Assembly: GCA_046727435.1 (NCBI GenBank) | Contig: JBKPCR010000029.1 | Coordinates: forward strand, 1-16,377 | Length of the DNA: 16,377 nucleotides | Direction: 5' to 3' | DNA from: CAVPRW01 sp046727435 [NCBI: bacterium] | GTDB taxonomy: Bacteria > Tectomicrobia > Entotheonellia > J063 | In this document: in pieces, positions 8,535 to 15,981 of the stretch | Layout of the letters: every line of letters starts with the position of its first letter | Numbering within the stretch: the stretch's first letter is position 1 | Position numbers and translations under genes: made by a program | The notes under the pieces: model-generated | The model's input: the letters and a program-made list of their open reading frames with translations, nothing else | Told to the model about the DNA's origin: nothing | Database searches by the model: none

Positions 8535-9005
8535 TCATACCGTGGGGGTACGCACCGCACGTCTAGCATCACTCCTTACTGGCGATCGAAGATGGCCTCG
8601 ACCATCTTGCCTTGGACTTTGTCCACGGCAAACACGTCGACTTTCCGCCTGGGTCAGAAAGAACTGCCCTACGTATAGTGAGAACATGTCAATGGAGGCA
8701 TGCAGCAGGATCACGATCAGCAAGCTGACCCGTGTATGGTTAAAGGAGCGGGTCATGATGAGCGTGAAGGGGATGACACTGAGCGTGAACACGCTATTCC
8801 TAGAGATCGTCAAGCCCCCATTCTGCGCGGCCCAATGCGGCAGCGATTAGTGAGCATACTGCCCTGTGGCCCAGAGGACGCCGAGGATGAGCGATCCTCC
8901 CAGCGGTCCCCGTTGCTGTTCAAGACGGGGCAGCGCAAATCCCCGCCAGCCCGGTTCCTCCAGGAGTGGGCTACCGACAAGTAAGACGAGGATAACGGAC
9001 GGCGA
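8535..9005 (-). pseudogene. CPBP-family intramembrane protease remnant
   Basis: In one minus-strand frame, VILVLLVGSPLLEEPGWRGF (about 8992-8935) carries the EExxxR motif of CPBP (CAAX/Abi) intramembrane proteases. GGSLILGVLWATGQYAH follows, where the family has W-x-x-x-H. An in-frame TAA (8847-8849) then interrupts, after which FTLSVIPFTLIMTRSFNHTR and LLIVILLHASIDMF give the last two membrane helices with the family's conserved TR and LLHA. The N-terminal half is missing: an in-frame TGA lies just upstream at about 9006-9008. Scattered traces further up (LWHHSLPLGV in another frame, near 9050) may be the rest. The part after YVGQFF (below about 8660) is not CPBP-like. A dead gene. Confidence 0.75.
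8576..8655 (-). pseudogene. possible tail of an unrelated gene, out of frame with the CPBP remnant
   Basis: Where the CPBP frame turns unnatural, the +1 frame reads RRKVDVFAVDKVQGKMVEAI then FDRQ and TAA at 8576-8578. This reads as natural protein, and AVDKVQGKMVEAIF loosely recalls the start of M20-type amidohydrolases, but it is too short for assignment. It suggests that the 3' part of the CPBP remnant was replaced by a piece of another gene. Confidence 0.3.
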
Positions 9006-9181
9006 GTCTCACTCACACCAAGAGGGAGCGAGTGGTGCCACAGGCGCTGACCGACCTGCCCTGCGTGATGCCGTCTGTGCTCATGCCATTCGGCCGCTTA
9101 CTGGGATGTGACAGTGCCTTTGCCGGGCACCATAAAAGAAGGCGGTACTGTTAGACGAGTCGACGAACGGAGGGCGCAGCG

Positions 9182-9960
9182 GTGCGAGATCATCGACGGC
9201 AGCCAGCGGAGACGGCGACGAGTGCTCAGCCAGGGCCCATATCCTTTGCTTCGGAGACGGTGGGGCGTCGCCGGCTCATCCTGGTGGGCATGGCCGGCAA
9301 TGTCATGGAGTGGTACGACTTCTCGGTCTACGGCTATGTTGCGGCGACCCCGGGGGCAGCATTTCTTTCCGTCCGAGGACGCCACGGCCTCACTACTGGC
9401 CGCCTTGGGCTGAACCTGCGCCGTCATCTCCTCGCGGCGCCGACCCGCCCGGCGCCCGAGCCGCTCCGCACTTCGCCGGTCCTGGAGGCCCTTCGCACGC
9501 AGGGGCGGGTGTCCTACACGTAGTAGGCATCAATGTGATGAGCGCGGTCGGCTTCTATACGCTGTTTGTGTATGCGGTGACCTATCTCGAGCGGATCGTG
9601 CACGTCCGGGCGGCGGAGGCACTGGACCTCAACACCCTCAGCATGGGGATCCTGCTGCTGGTCCTGCCGGTCGCCGGCACGCTGTCCGATCGCGTCGGCC
9701 GCAAGCCACTATTGCTCGGCTCGACGCTGGGCATGTTGGCGTTGGCCTGGCCGCTGTTCTGGCTGATGCACCATCCGGTGTGGAGCCTGATGCTCATGGG
9801 ACAGCTGGGCGTTGCCGTACTGCTGGGGCTGTGCATCGGCACCCTCCCCGCGACCATGGCCGAAGCGTTTCCGACCCGAGTGCGGGGGAGCGGAGTGGCG
9901 CTCAGCTACAACCTGTGCTGGGGACTGCTGGGGGGGACGGCGCCGATTCCTTCCACTGCT
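9182..9960 (+). pseudogene. MFS transporter of the metabolite:H+ symporter type, multiply frameshifted and internally deleted
   Basis: A GTG at 9182 with GGAGG eight bases upstream opens a frame reaching RRRLILVGMAGNVMEWYDF, the diagnostic first helix of MHS-type MFS proteins (ProP/ShiA-like). After GAAF the protein continues in another frame as FPSEDATASLLAALG, ending at TGA 9411-9413. Then PEPLRTSPVLEALRTQGR (about 9453-9506) appears in the first frame. A third frame carries VLHVVGINVMSAVGFYTLF through GTLSDRVGRKPLLLGSTLG to SYNLCWGLLGGTAP (about 9513-9945). Helices 2-6, about 150 residues, are missing, and the C-terminus after GGTAP is lost. At least three frame changes plus one deletion make it clearly dead. 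It would have been a proton-coupled uptake carrier for an organic acid or osmolyte in the inner membrane. Confidence 0.85.
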
Positions 9961-10004
9961 GTCGTCCACCTCGTCGACCCGGAGGAGGATCCCTGCCAGG
10001 ATGG

Positions 10005-10673
10005 TCAGGCCGAAGGCTCGGGCCGTCCTGAGCTAGAAGACCCGTTCGTACGGCGATAGAGCCAATCTGCCACCCAACGCGTGTAGTGTGGCATGATCAC
10101 ATAGGTCATCAGGCTGACGATGACAGCTGCGCTGGCGAAATGCCTCACGACCGGCAGGCCGACGATAGGTACCACCTGAAAGAGTGGCTGCAGCGCCCAG
10201 GGCACCAAGAGTGTCAGGGGGAAGATCACCGAGAGCGTGAGGAGAAATTGCTTGTAGGGCGGCGGGTATTTCTGCCCCAGCGCGGGCGGGGTGAACCAGA
10301 ACTCCAGCCCCGTTTGGATGTCGACGCGGTCCCCATGCACCAGGAGCGGCTCGATCTGTACAATGAGCCGTTGGCGGGTCTCCGACGCCAGCCAGCCGCG
10401 CAGGTGTTCCAAGGTGTCGAAGCGCGCCACCATAGTGTAGAGCCCCTCGCCCTCCTGGGGCCGGAGGATGTCCACGCCGAGATGCCCTGGGACGCCCTGC
10501 GCGGCCAAGATGATTTCCCGAAGCCAGGCCTCGTACGCCGCTTCCGCACCCGCTTGCACCTGGTGGTGAATGACTGAGGTGACCACCTCAGCACGAGGCG
10601 TCGTGGCAGGTGTTCCGCGTGCCAGCGAGGGCGGCACGCCCTTCGTATGAGGCTGTCCTGCACCAGTACTCAT
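10005..10673 (-). CDS. antibiotic biosynthesis monooxygenase (ABM)-domain protein with C-terminal membrane helices
   Basis: This is a complete 222-aa frame. Residues about 28-112 form an ABM-type dimeric alpha-beta domain: VTSVIHHQVQAGAEAAYEAW, VPGHLGVDILRPQ, YTMVARFDTLEHLRGWLAS. A linker (LEFWFTPPALGQKYPPPYK) leads to three hydrophobic helices at about 141-163, 165-186 and 184-204, ending with a basic cytoplasmic tail (RWVADWLYRRTN). This architecture is a recurring but uncharacterised family (COG3224-like); the ABM domain can bind small ligands or haem, or act as a cofactor-free oxygenase, and none of this is proven here. The ATG at 10673 has GAGGGGG about 8 bases upstream. Its 3' end converges with the dead MHS transporter, and its last codons lie beyond that homology. 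Intact, with no lesion seen. Confidence 0.85.
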   Translation of the reverse strand: MSTGAGQPHTKGVPPSLARGTPATTPRAEVVTSVIHHQVQAGAEAAYEAWLREIILAAQGVPGHLGVDILRPQEGEGLYTMVARFDTLEHLRGWLASETRQRLIVQIEPLLVHGDRVDIQTGLEFWFTPPALGQKYPPPYKQFLLTLSVIFPLTLLVPWALQPLFQVVPIVGLPVVRHFASAAVIVSLMTYVIMPHYTRWVADWLYRRTNGSSSSGRPEPSA

Positions 10674-10885
10674 CTAGCATGCCCCCTCGGGGATCAGCCA
10701 TGAGACGTACCGCAATAGGCTCTGCCGCAATGCTTGCCGTCACATCCAAGCGTTGATGGGAGAACGTATTCAAGGACTGCTTTGATATGAAAAAATCGTC
10801 TCCTTCAAGGCATTGGACCTCCTTGCCGGATCCGTCCATTTTCGGGACTCACGGCTCCTTACCGTGAAAATTGTTCATCTGCCAC

Positions 10886-11135
10886 TCACACCCCTCCTTC
10901 TGAGGGTCCGACATGAGGACATCGCTTGACATAACCTGGAACAATGCGCCACTTCACGAAAAAATAGAGGGCTCTCGGCACCCCCACGCCTGAGGACAGC
11001 AAAGCATAGGCCGCCGTAATACCGAACGGCCACCTTCTGCCTTGAGCGATCCTAGCCTCCGGGTATAGCCCGAACAGTTCGAGCAGGTGCCCCAGATCGT
11101 ATAAGCCCTGTTGGCTTTTAGGGGGACATTAGCAT
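10886..11135 (-). pseudogene. small membrane-type protein split by a +1 shift at a C5 run (unrecognised family)
   Basis: GAGG (minus strand, about 11143-11146) precedes ATG 11135 by seven bases, giving M-L-M-S-P then TAA at 11118-11120. If one C of the CCCCC run (11121-11125) is skipped, the frame continues for about 78 codons as KSQQGLYDLGHLLELFGLYP, RWPFGITAAYALLSSGVG, VPRALYFFVKWRIVPGYVKR, ending in TGA at 10886-10888. The two halves fit into one natural-looking protein of about 83 aa with a hydrophobic stretch around ITAAYALLSSGVG. I do not recognise the family. The likeliest reading is a one-base insertion in a homopolymer; a programmed +1 shift at CCC-UAA is possible. No overlapping plus-strand gene competes for this stretch. 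Confidence 0.5.
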
Positions 11136-11250
11136 AGTACTACCTCGTTTGAGAAGATGCCCCTGAATTCTCAAGTGCCGAACGCTGAGGCGTTGAGTAT
11201 AAGCGCACATGGCGCTCGGGCGATAACGCACTGACAATGCCGGAGGATTG

Positions 11251-11993
11251 GTGACCCAGTACCTGTTGCTCTTCATCGGCGGCCTTGCAGCGGGATTCAT
11301 CAACACCTTGGCCAGCAGTGGCTCTGCGGTGTCGCTGCCGATCTTTCTCTTCCTGGGTTTTTCGCCGCACGTAGCGAATGCGACCAACCGCTTAAACGTC
11401 CTGGCCGCGGCGTGTTCGAGCGCCATTGTGTTCGCGCATCAGGGCAAGATCGACTGGGGGCACGCGCCGCACGTGCTGGCGCCTACCGTGAGCGGGGCGG
11501 TCTTTGGAGCGCTGCTGGCGGACTGGTTGCCCAATCGCGCCCTGAGGTGGGTGATCATCCTGGCGGTGGTCATGTCGCTGATCTTGGTTCTGGCCGGCAC
11601 GAAGCGATTCCTACGGGCGCCGCAACGGGAGTATCTCACATTTGGTTGGCCGCAGATGGGGCTACTGTTTCTGGTGGGCATCTGGGCGGGTTGATCGTCC
11701 TGGACAGCTACACCTACTTGCTGCTGACACTGATGCTCGCCGTGGGCTACGACCTGGTCGGCGCCAATACCCTGAAGGCAATCGCCGGGATCGGGGTTAG
11801 CTGCGCCGCCATCGTGTTATTCGCCGACCGAGCAGAAGTGGCGTGGTTCGCGGGAGGACTCATGAGCCTCGGAGGGGTTGCCGGCGCGTGGGTCGGGGCG
11901 AAGCTGGCGGCGAGCGAGCGCTCCAAGGTCTGGGTGTTCCGCCTGCTCGTCATCACGATTGTGGGCGAGATTGTGCGCATGGTCTGGAGGTAG
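11251..11993 (+). pseudogene. TauE/SafE (TSUP) family membrane permease with a one-base frameshift
   Basis: CGGAGGA (11241-11247) precedes GTG 11251 (TTG 11248 is too close). The first frame gives LLLFIGGLAAGFINTLASSG, the TSUP N-terminal repeat signature, then FSPHVANATNRLNVLAAA and further helices to FLVGIWAG, where TGA follows at 11692-11694. The next frame resumes exactly with LIVLDSYTYLLLTLML, NTLKAIAGIGVSCAAI and GAWVGAKLAASE, ending MVWR-TAG at 11991-11993. Restoring one base (GGT-xTG-ATC) makes a continuous protein of about 248 aa with about eight membrane helices, the normal TSUP size. The family exports or imports small organic or sulfur anions such as sulfite, sulfoacetate or sulfolactate. 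The lesion is a single base, so sequence error or a very recent mutation is possible. A six-codon frame (ATG 11236, MPEDW) ends on the start codon. Confidence 0.88.
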
Positions 11994-12027
11994 GTTACGT
12001 ATGGGTGGGAGCGGCACGCCCTGACAT

Positions 12028-12310
12028 TCACGACAAGGCCTCGAGCAGGGCTTTCGGCTCTCCGAGGTCTGCCGTGTCGAAGCCCTCGGTGAACCAGCTA
12101 TAGGCCGAGGCAAGCAGCTCGCGAGCCTCAGTGCGCTTGTCCGCCTGAGGTGTCCGTGCAAACCATGCTAGGGATGGTGTAGAAACCGGATGCGTCGCGA
12201 GATCAGGCCCGCCAAAATTCATGAGACAGGCGAGTTCCCCGATCCCCAGCGCGGCATAGTGGGCAATTAGTTCAACGCCTTCAGCCACTTCACCGATGAT
12301 GAATTGTGTC
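12028..12310 (-). pseudogene. chimeric remnant: LLM-oxidoreductase C-terminus joined to a cyclase/ATPase C-terminal tail
   Basis: One open frame contains two unrelated gene ends. At about 12306-12205 FIIGEVAEGVELIAHYAALG followed by IGELACLMNFGG matches the end of LLM-class oxidoreductases, where it is normally followed by about 15 more residues. At about 12177-12028 SLAWFARTPQADKRTEAREL then AYSWFTEGFDTADLGEPKAL and LEALS-stop is the distinctive last repeat of large adenylate-cyclase/AAA-ATPase-TPR proteins (usual form YGWFTEGFDTADLxEAKALL). Both are on the same strand and frame, joined within about 10 codons (PDLATHPVST). No start, ribosome site or N-terminal part of either gene is present. 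The frame upstream of 12310 is not recognisable. This is a deletion junction, not a functional fusion. Confidence 0.7.
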
Positions 12311-12479
12311 TGACTGACCTGTGGAAGCGAGCGGGAGGCATGGTCGAGCCCCGTCACGTTCTGATGCCCCCAGGCCTCGAGGGGATGGTCAGACGGAGAC
12401 TCCAATACCCTACGCACTGATGGGAAGTTGTCACACAACGGTCGTATATCCGGCACATTGCGGGCACTGGTTTTTTTCC

Positions 12480-14496
12480 CTACCCTACGCCGTGGATGGA
12501 CCGCATGCCAATGGGATCCTTGCCCTCCGGTCCGGCGCTGCATCCCAGGTATCGTAATGCGAGCACGGTCAGGTCGTCCGATTGAGGCGCCCCTGCCGCG
12601 AAGGCATTGACCTCGCCGGCCACCACCTGAGTGAGATAGGCGACAGCAAGGTGATCAGCCCGGCGTAAGTAGACCTCCAGCCGTCTTTCCGTAAACAGCT
12701 GGCCCGCCGCATCCATAGCCTCGGTGACGCCGTCCGTATACAGGAAGAGGGCATCTCCTGGGGCCAACACCACTTCCCAGGCCTGATAGACAGCTCTCCA
12801 CCAGGCCAAGGGCGGTTCCCTGGGCCCCGGACAGAGACCAGGGCCCCTCGATGGTGCACACATAGGGCATATTGTGTCCGCCGTTACTGTATTGCAACGC
12901 GCCCGTCCGCATGTCCAGGACCCCGCAAACGAGGGTCACGAACATGCAGGCCTCGTTGTCCCGGCACAGCTCCCGGTTCAGCCTGGCAAGCATCTCATCC
13001 GGCCTGCGCCCCTTGCCGGCCGTAGCCCGGAGCAGGGTTTTCGTGACGGCCATGTAGAGCGACGCCGGCACGCCTTTGCCGGAGACGTCGCCAAAGGCAA
13101 AGCAGAGATGGTCATCGTCGATCAAGAAAAAATCGTAAAAGTCCCCGCCGACCTCCCGCGCCGGCACGATGCAGGCATGGATATCGAACTCGGGCTGGTC
13201 CGGAAACGCCGGAAATATCTTGGGTACCATACTCATCTGGATGTCATGGGCCACCCTAAGCTCGCTTTCGATGCGCTCCTTCGCGGCCGTGGTTTCCTGC
13301 AGACGCGACATGGAAGCCGCCAGTTGTCGGGCCATGTCGTTAAAAGAGGCGGCGAGCTCCCCGATCTCATTTCCCTCCGGCACATCAATTCTGCGCGTGA
13401 GATCGCCGTCAGCCAGAGATTTGGCCATCGCCGTGAGCCGCACGATCGGGTTGGCCAGTGACCGCGCCACGAAGATGGCGGTCAGGGTCGCTAAAATCAG
13501 GGTGGCGGCAGCGATTACAATGGCGACCGTGCGCAGCCGTACAACCGGGGCGAACGCCTCGGCCGTGTCGATCTGGACTACCATACCCGAGCGCAGGTAG
13601 GGCACGTATCTCCAGATCGCCAGGGTTTCCTGGCCACGGTCATCCACGGTGATGCCCGAGCCCTTCCGAGCTTGGACCGCTTCTTGGATCGGCCGACCTA
13701 GAGCGCTGCCGATCCGGATCGTGCGTTGGAAGGCGGCATCCGGGTCATGTCGAATCGGCGTGATGAAGACGGCGTCGTCTCGTCGCCTGGCGGCGACGAC
13801 CGTCTCACCGGTGCGCCCCAGTCCCGTATAATCGTTCACTACCCGGGACACCTCGTCATTGCTGAGCTGAAACGCGACGACGCCGACGAGTTGGGAATAC
13901 TGGAACAGTGGGGTGGCGAGAAAGGCCACAGGCTTGCCGGAGGGCGCATAGTGGGCGAAGTCGCTCAGCTCGGTGGACATCAGCATGAGCACGCGCTCGA
14001 AGATCTTGGCCAACTCCGTCTCCCGGTAGAGGGGGGCCCGCAGAGCGGCACCGAAGTCCTCGCGCCGTCTGGCGGAAAAGACGACATGGTCTCCCAGCGA
14101 GATGATGTAGGCGTCCTCATAGCCGGCGGACGCATTATAGTGCGCCAGGAAGCGTTGCGTCTCTGCCGCCAGGGTGGTGTAGGCGGGGGTGTCCGGGTCG
14201 CTGCTGTCAAAAGCCGCCGCCAGCCTTGCCATGACGTCACTCATGGCCCAGCTGTAGCCCAAGGCGGTCACGCTGCGCTCCCGCTCCCGCAGGTAGCGTT
14301 CGATTTGATCGGCCCGGCGCTGGCCAATAGCGAAGAGGTTGCTCGTGACTTCCTGTGTCAGCGCCTGCTCCGAGCTGCGCTAGGTGATGTAGGTGGCCAG
14401 TGCGAGCGGGACCAAGGCCACGAGCACAAACCACATGAGCAATTGGGTGGCGATCCGGGTCCTGGGCCATCTGCGCACGATGCTCCTCCCCGTCAT
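12480..14496 (-). pseudogene. membrane sensor phosphatase: Cache-like sensor, HAMP and SpoIIE/RsbU-type PP2C, with amber codon and frameshift
   Basis: The ATG at 14496 overlaps the stop of the upstream binding-protein gene (ATGA); GTG 14478, after GGGGAGGAG, is an alternative start. A first membrane helix (TQLLMWFVLVALVPLALATY) is followed by an in-frame TAG (14380-14382) where YRSSEQAL is expected, then an extracytoplasmic sensor region (about 14370-13530). A second helix (AIVIAAATLILATLTAIFV), a HAMP domain (RSLANPIVRLTAMAKSLADG), a coiled linker (KERIESELRVAHDIQMSMVP) and the PP2C domain follow. The metal-ligand motifs EVGGDFYDFF and FGDVSGKGVPAS are intact. After GTALGLVES a one-base shift (about 12790-12799) moves the rest to another frame: WEVVLAPGDALFLYTDGVTEA and PQSDDLTVLALRY, with the other metal-binding Asp residues. 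Product if intact: about 670 aa, inner membrane, dephosphorylating an STAS anti-anti-sigma factor. Restarts could make only partial domains. Confidence 0.88.
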
Positions 14497-15773
14497 GTGC
14501 CGGGATTGGCCCACTGGCCTCGCCAACTGCGGTAGAGGTCGCCGAGAAATATGTCCCATGCGGGTTTCAGGCGGAACGAGGGATACCGCAGCGGACGAAT
14601 CGCCCGCTCGGAGGTCCACAGGATGGCGAACTGGCCATCCTCCCGTATCCTGCCAATGCGCACGGTTTTCCACGTGTGCTGATTCTCCGCATCCACATAG
14701 ACAATCCCCTGAGGCACATTAAGGCTCTGGTTGCCGATGGTCCGGCGCACCGCTGCCGGCTCTGGAGTCCCAGCATCGCGCGCGCCGTGCGCCCACAGGT
14801 ACACCCCAACATAGCCGGCCTCGATGGGATCGTCCGTGACGCGGTCTTCGCCGTATTGCTCTTTGAACCGTCGCACGAAGCTGGCGTTATCCGGACTCTC
14901 CACACTCTGAAAATAGCTCCAGGCCGCATAATCGCCCGCCATCTCGCGCACCCCCAGAGTCTGCAGTTCGTGCTCCGCGATACTGAACGACATGGTGGGA
15001 ACGCGCGCCGGTGTTGCCCCCGCGGCGCGCAGCGCCCGAAAAAAGGCGACATTGCTGTCCCCATTGATCGGGTTCAGGATGACCGCTGGTCGGGCGCGCA
15101 TAATGGTGCGTACCACCTCCTGTATGTCGGTGCTGCCAAGGAGCACGTAGGCCTCACCCAGCACTTGCCCTCCCAGGGCGGCCAGTTGATCCTTGATGAT
15201 GGCGTTCGCCGTGCGGGGAAACACATAGTCCGAGCCTACCAGGAAAAAACTCTGGCCCAGGTGATCAAAGGCCCACTTGACCCCGGGGAGAATCTGCTGG
15301 TTCGGCGCCGACCCCGTATAGACGATATAGGGCGAGGCTTCCAACCACTCATATTGCACCGGGTAGAAGAGCAGATGGCGGGAGCGTTCGACCACGGGCT
15401 TAACACCCTTGCGGCTCGCCGATGTCCAGCAGCCAAAGATGACCTGCACCTGTGCCTCGGCGATGAGGCGCTGCGCCTCGGCCGCGAAGGTGGGCCAATC
15501 CGATCGCCCGTCCGCGAGGACGGGCTCTAGCTTCCTGCCCAGCAGCCTTCCGGCGCCGTTGATCTCGTCGATGGCCAGTAGCGTCACCTCGGCCACCGAG
15601 CGTTCGCTAATGGCCATGGTGCCGCTGAACGAATGCAGGACGCCGACCCGGATGGGCTCTCGCGTCGGGCCTCCGCTCGCCCACAGGAGCCACCAGACCA
15701 CCAGAATCAGCCCCAGCAGGGCTGGGACGATGAGCCAGGCGCGAGTCCTCGGACGAGCGCTCGGCCCTGCCAT
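14493..15773 (-). CDS. membrane-anchored UrtA-like (urea/short-amide) periplasmic binding protein
   Basis: This complete 426-aa frame starts at ATG 15773, without a clear ribosome site. A basic N-terminus and a hydrophobic helix (AWLIVPALLGLILVVWWLLW, about 12-31) act as an uncleaved anchor. The rest is a type I periplasmic binding fold of the UrtA/AmiC/FmdD family: IRVGVLHSFSGTMAISERSV, DGRSDWPTFA, IFGCWTSASRKGVKPV, LLFYPVQYEWLE, VGSDYVFPRTANAI and LNPINGDSNVAFF are almost the UrtA consensus. No transporter permease or ATPase genes are near. Instead its TGA overlaps the ATG of a HAMP-PP2C phosphatase (ATGA), implying translational coupling and a sensing role: ligand-loaded protein probably signals to that partner's outer domain. 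Urea, formamide or acetamide are likely ligands by family, unproven here. Confidence 0.88.
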   Translation of the reverse strand: MAGPSARPRTRAWLIVPALLGLILVVWWLLWASGGPTREPIRVGVLHSFSGTMAISERSVAEVTLLAIDEINGAGRLLGRKLEPVLADGRSDWPTFAAEAQRLIAEAQVQVIFGCWTSASRKGVKPVVERSRHLLFYPVQYEWLEASPYIVYTGSAPNQQILPGVKWAFDHLGQSFFLVGSDYVFPRTANAIIKDQLAALGGQVLGEAYVLLGSTDIQEVVRTIMRARPAVILNPINGDSNVAFFRALRAAGATPARVPTMSFSIAEHELQTLGVREMAGDYAAWSYFQSVESPDNASFVRRFKEQYGEDRVTDDPIEAGYVGVYLWAHGARDAGTPEPAAVRRTIGNQSLNVPQGIVYVDAENQHTWKTVRIGRIREDGQFAILWTSERAIRPLRYPSFRLKPAWDIFLGDLYRSWRGQWANPGT

Positions 15774-15787
15774 CGCAGAGCCACTGA

Positions 15788-15974
<187 letters not shown>

Positions 15975-15981
15975 TTGACAG

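Noticed and set aside
10588-10839. 83-codon minus-strand frame upstream of the ABM gene
   Set aside because: Overlaps the ABM start out of frame, lacks a ribosome site at its ATG and has no recognisable features.
12321-12557. 78-codon plus-strand frame near the phosphatase 3' end
   Set aside because: Opposes the phosphatase C-terminus, with odd Trp/His/Cys-rich composition and no ribosome site.
13726-14535. 269-codon plus-strand frame
   Set aside because: Antisense to the phosphatase sensor domain; Gly/His/Arg-rich and with no family features.
14676-15530. 284-codon plus-strand frame
   Set aside because: Antisense to the UrtA-like binding protein, which has unmistakable family motifs.
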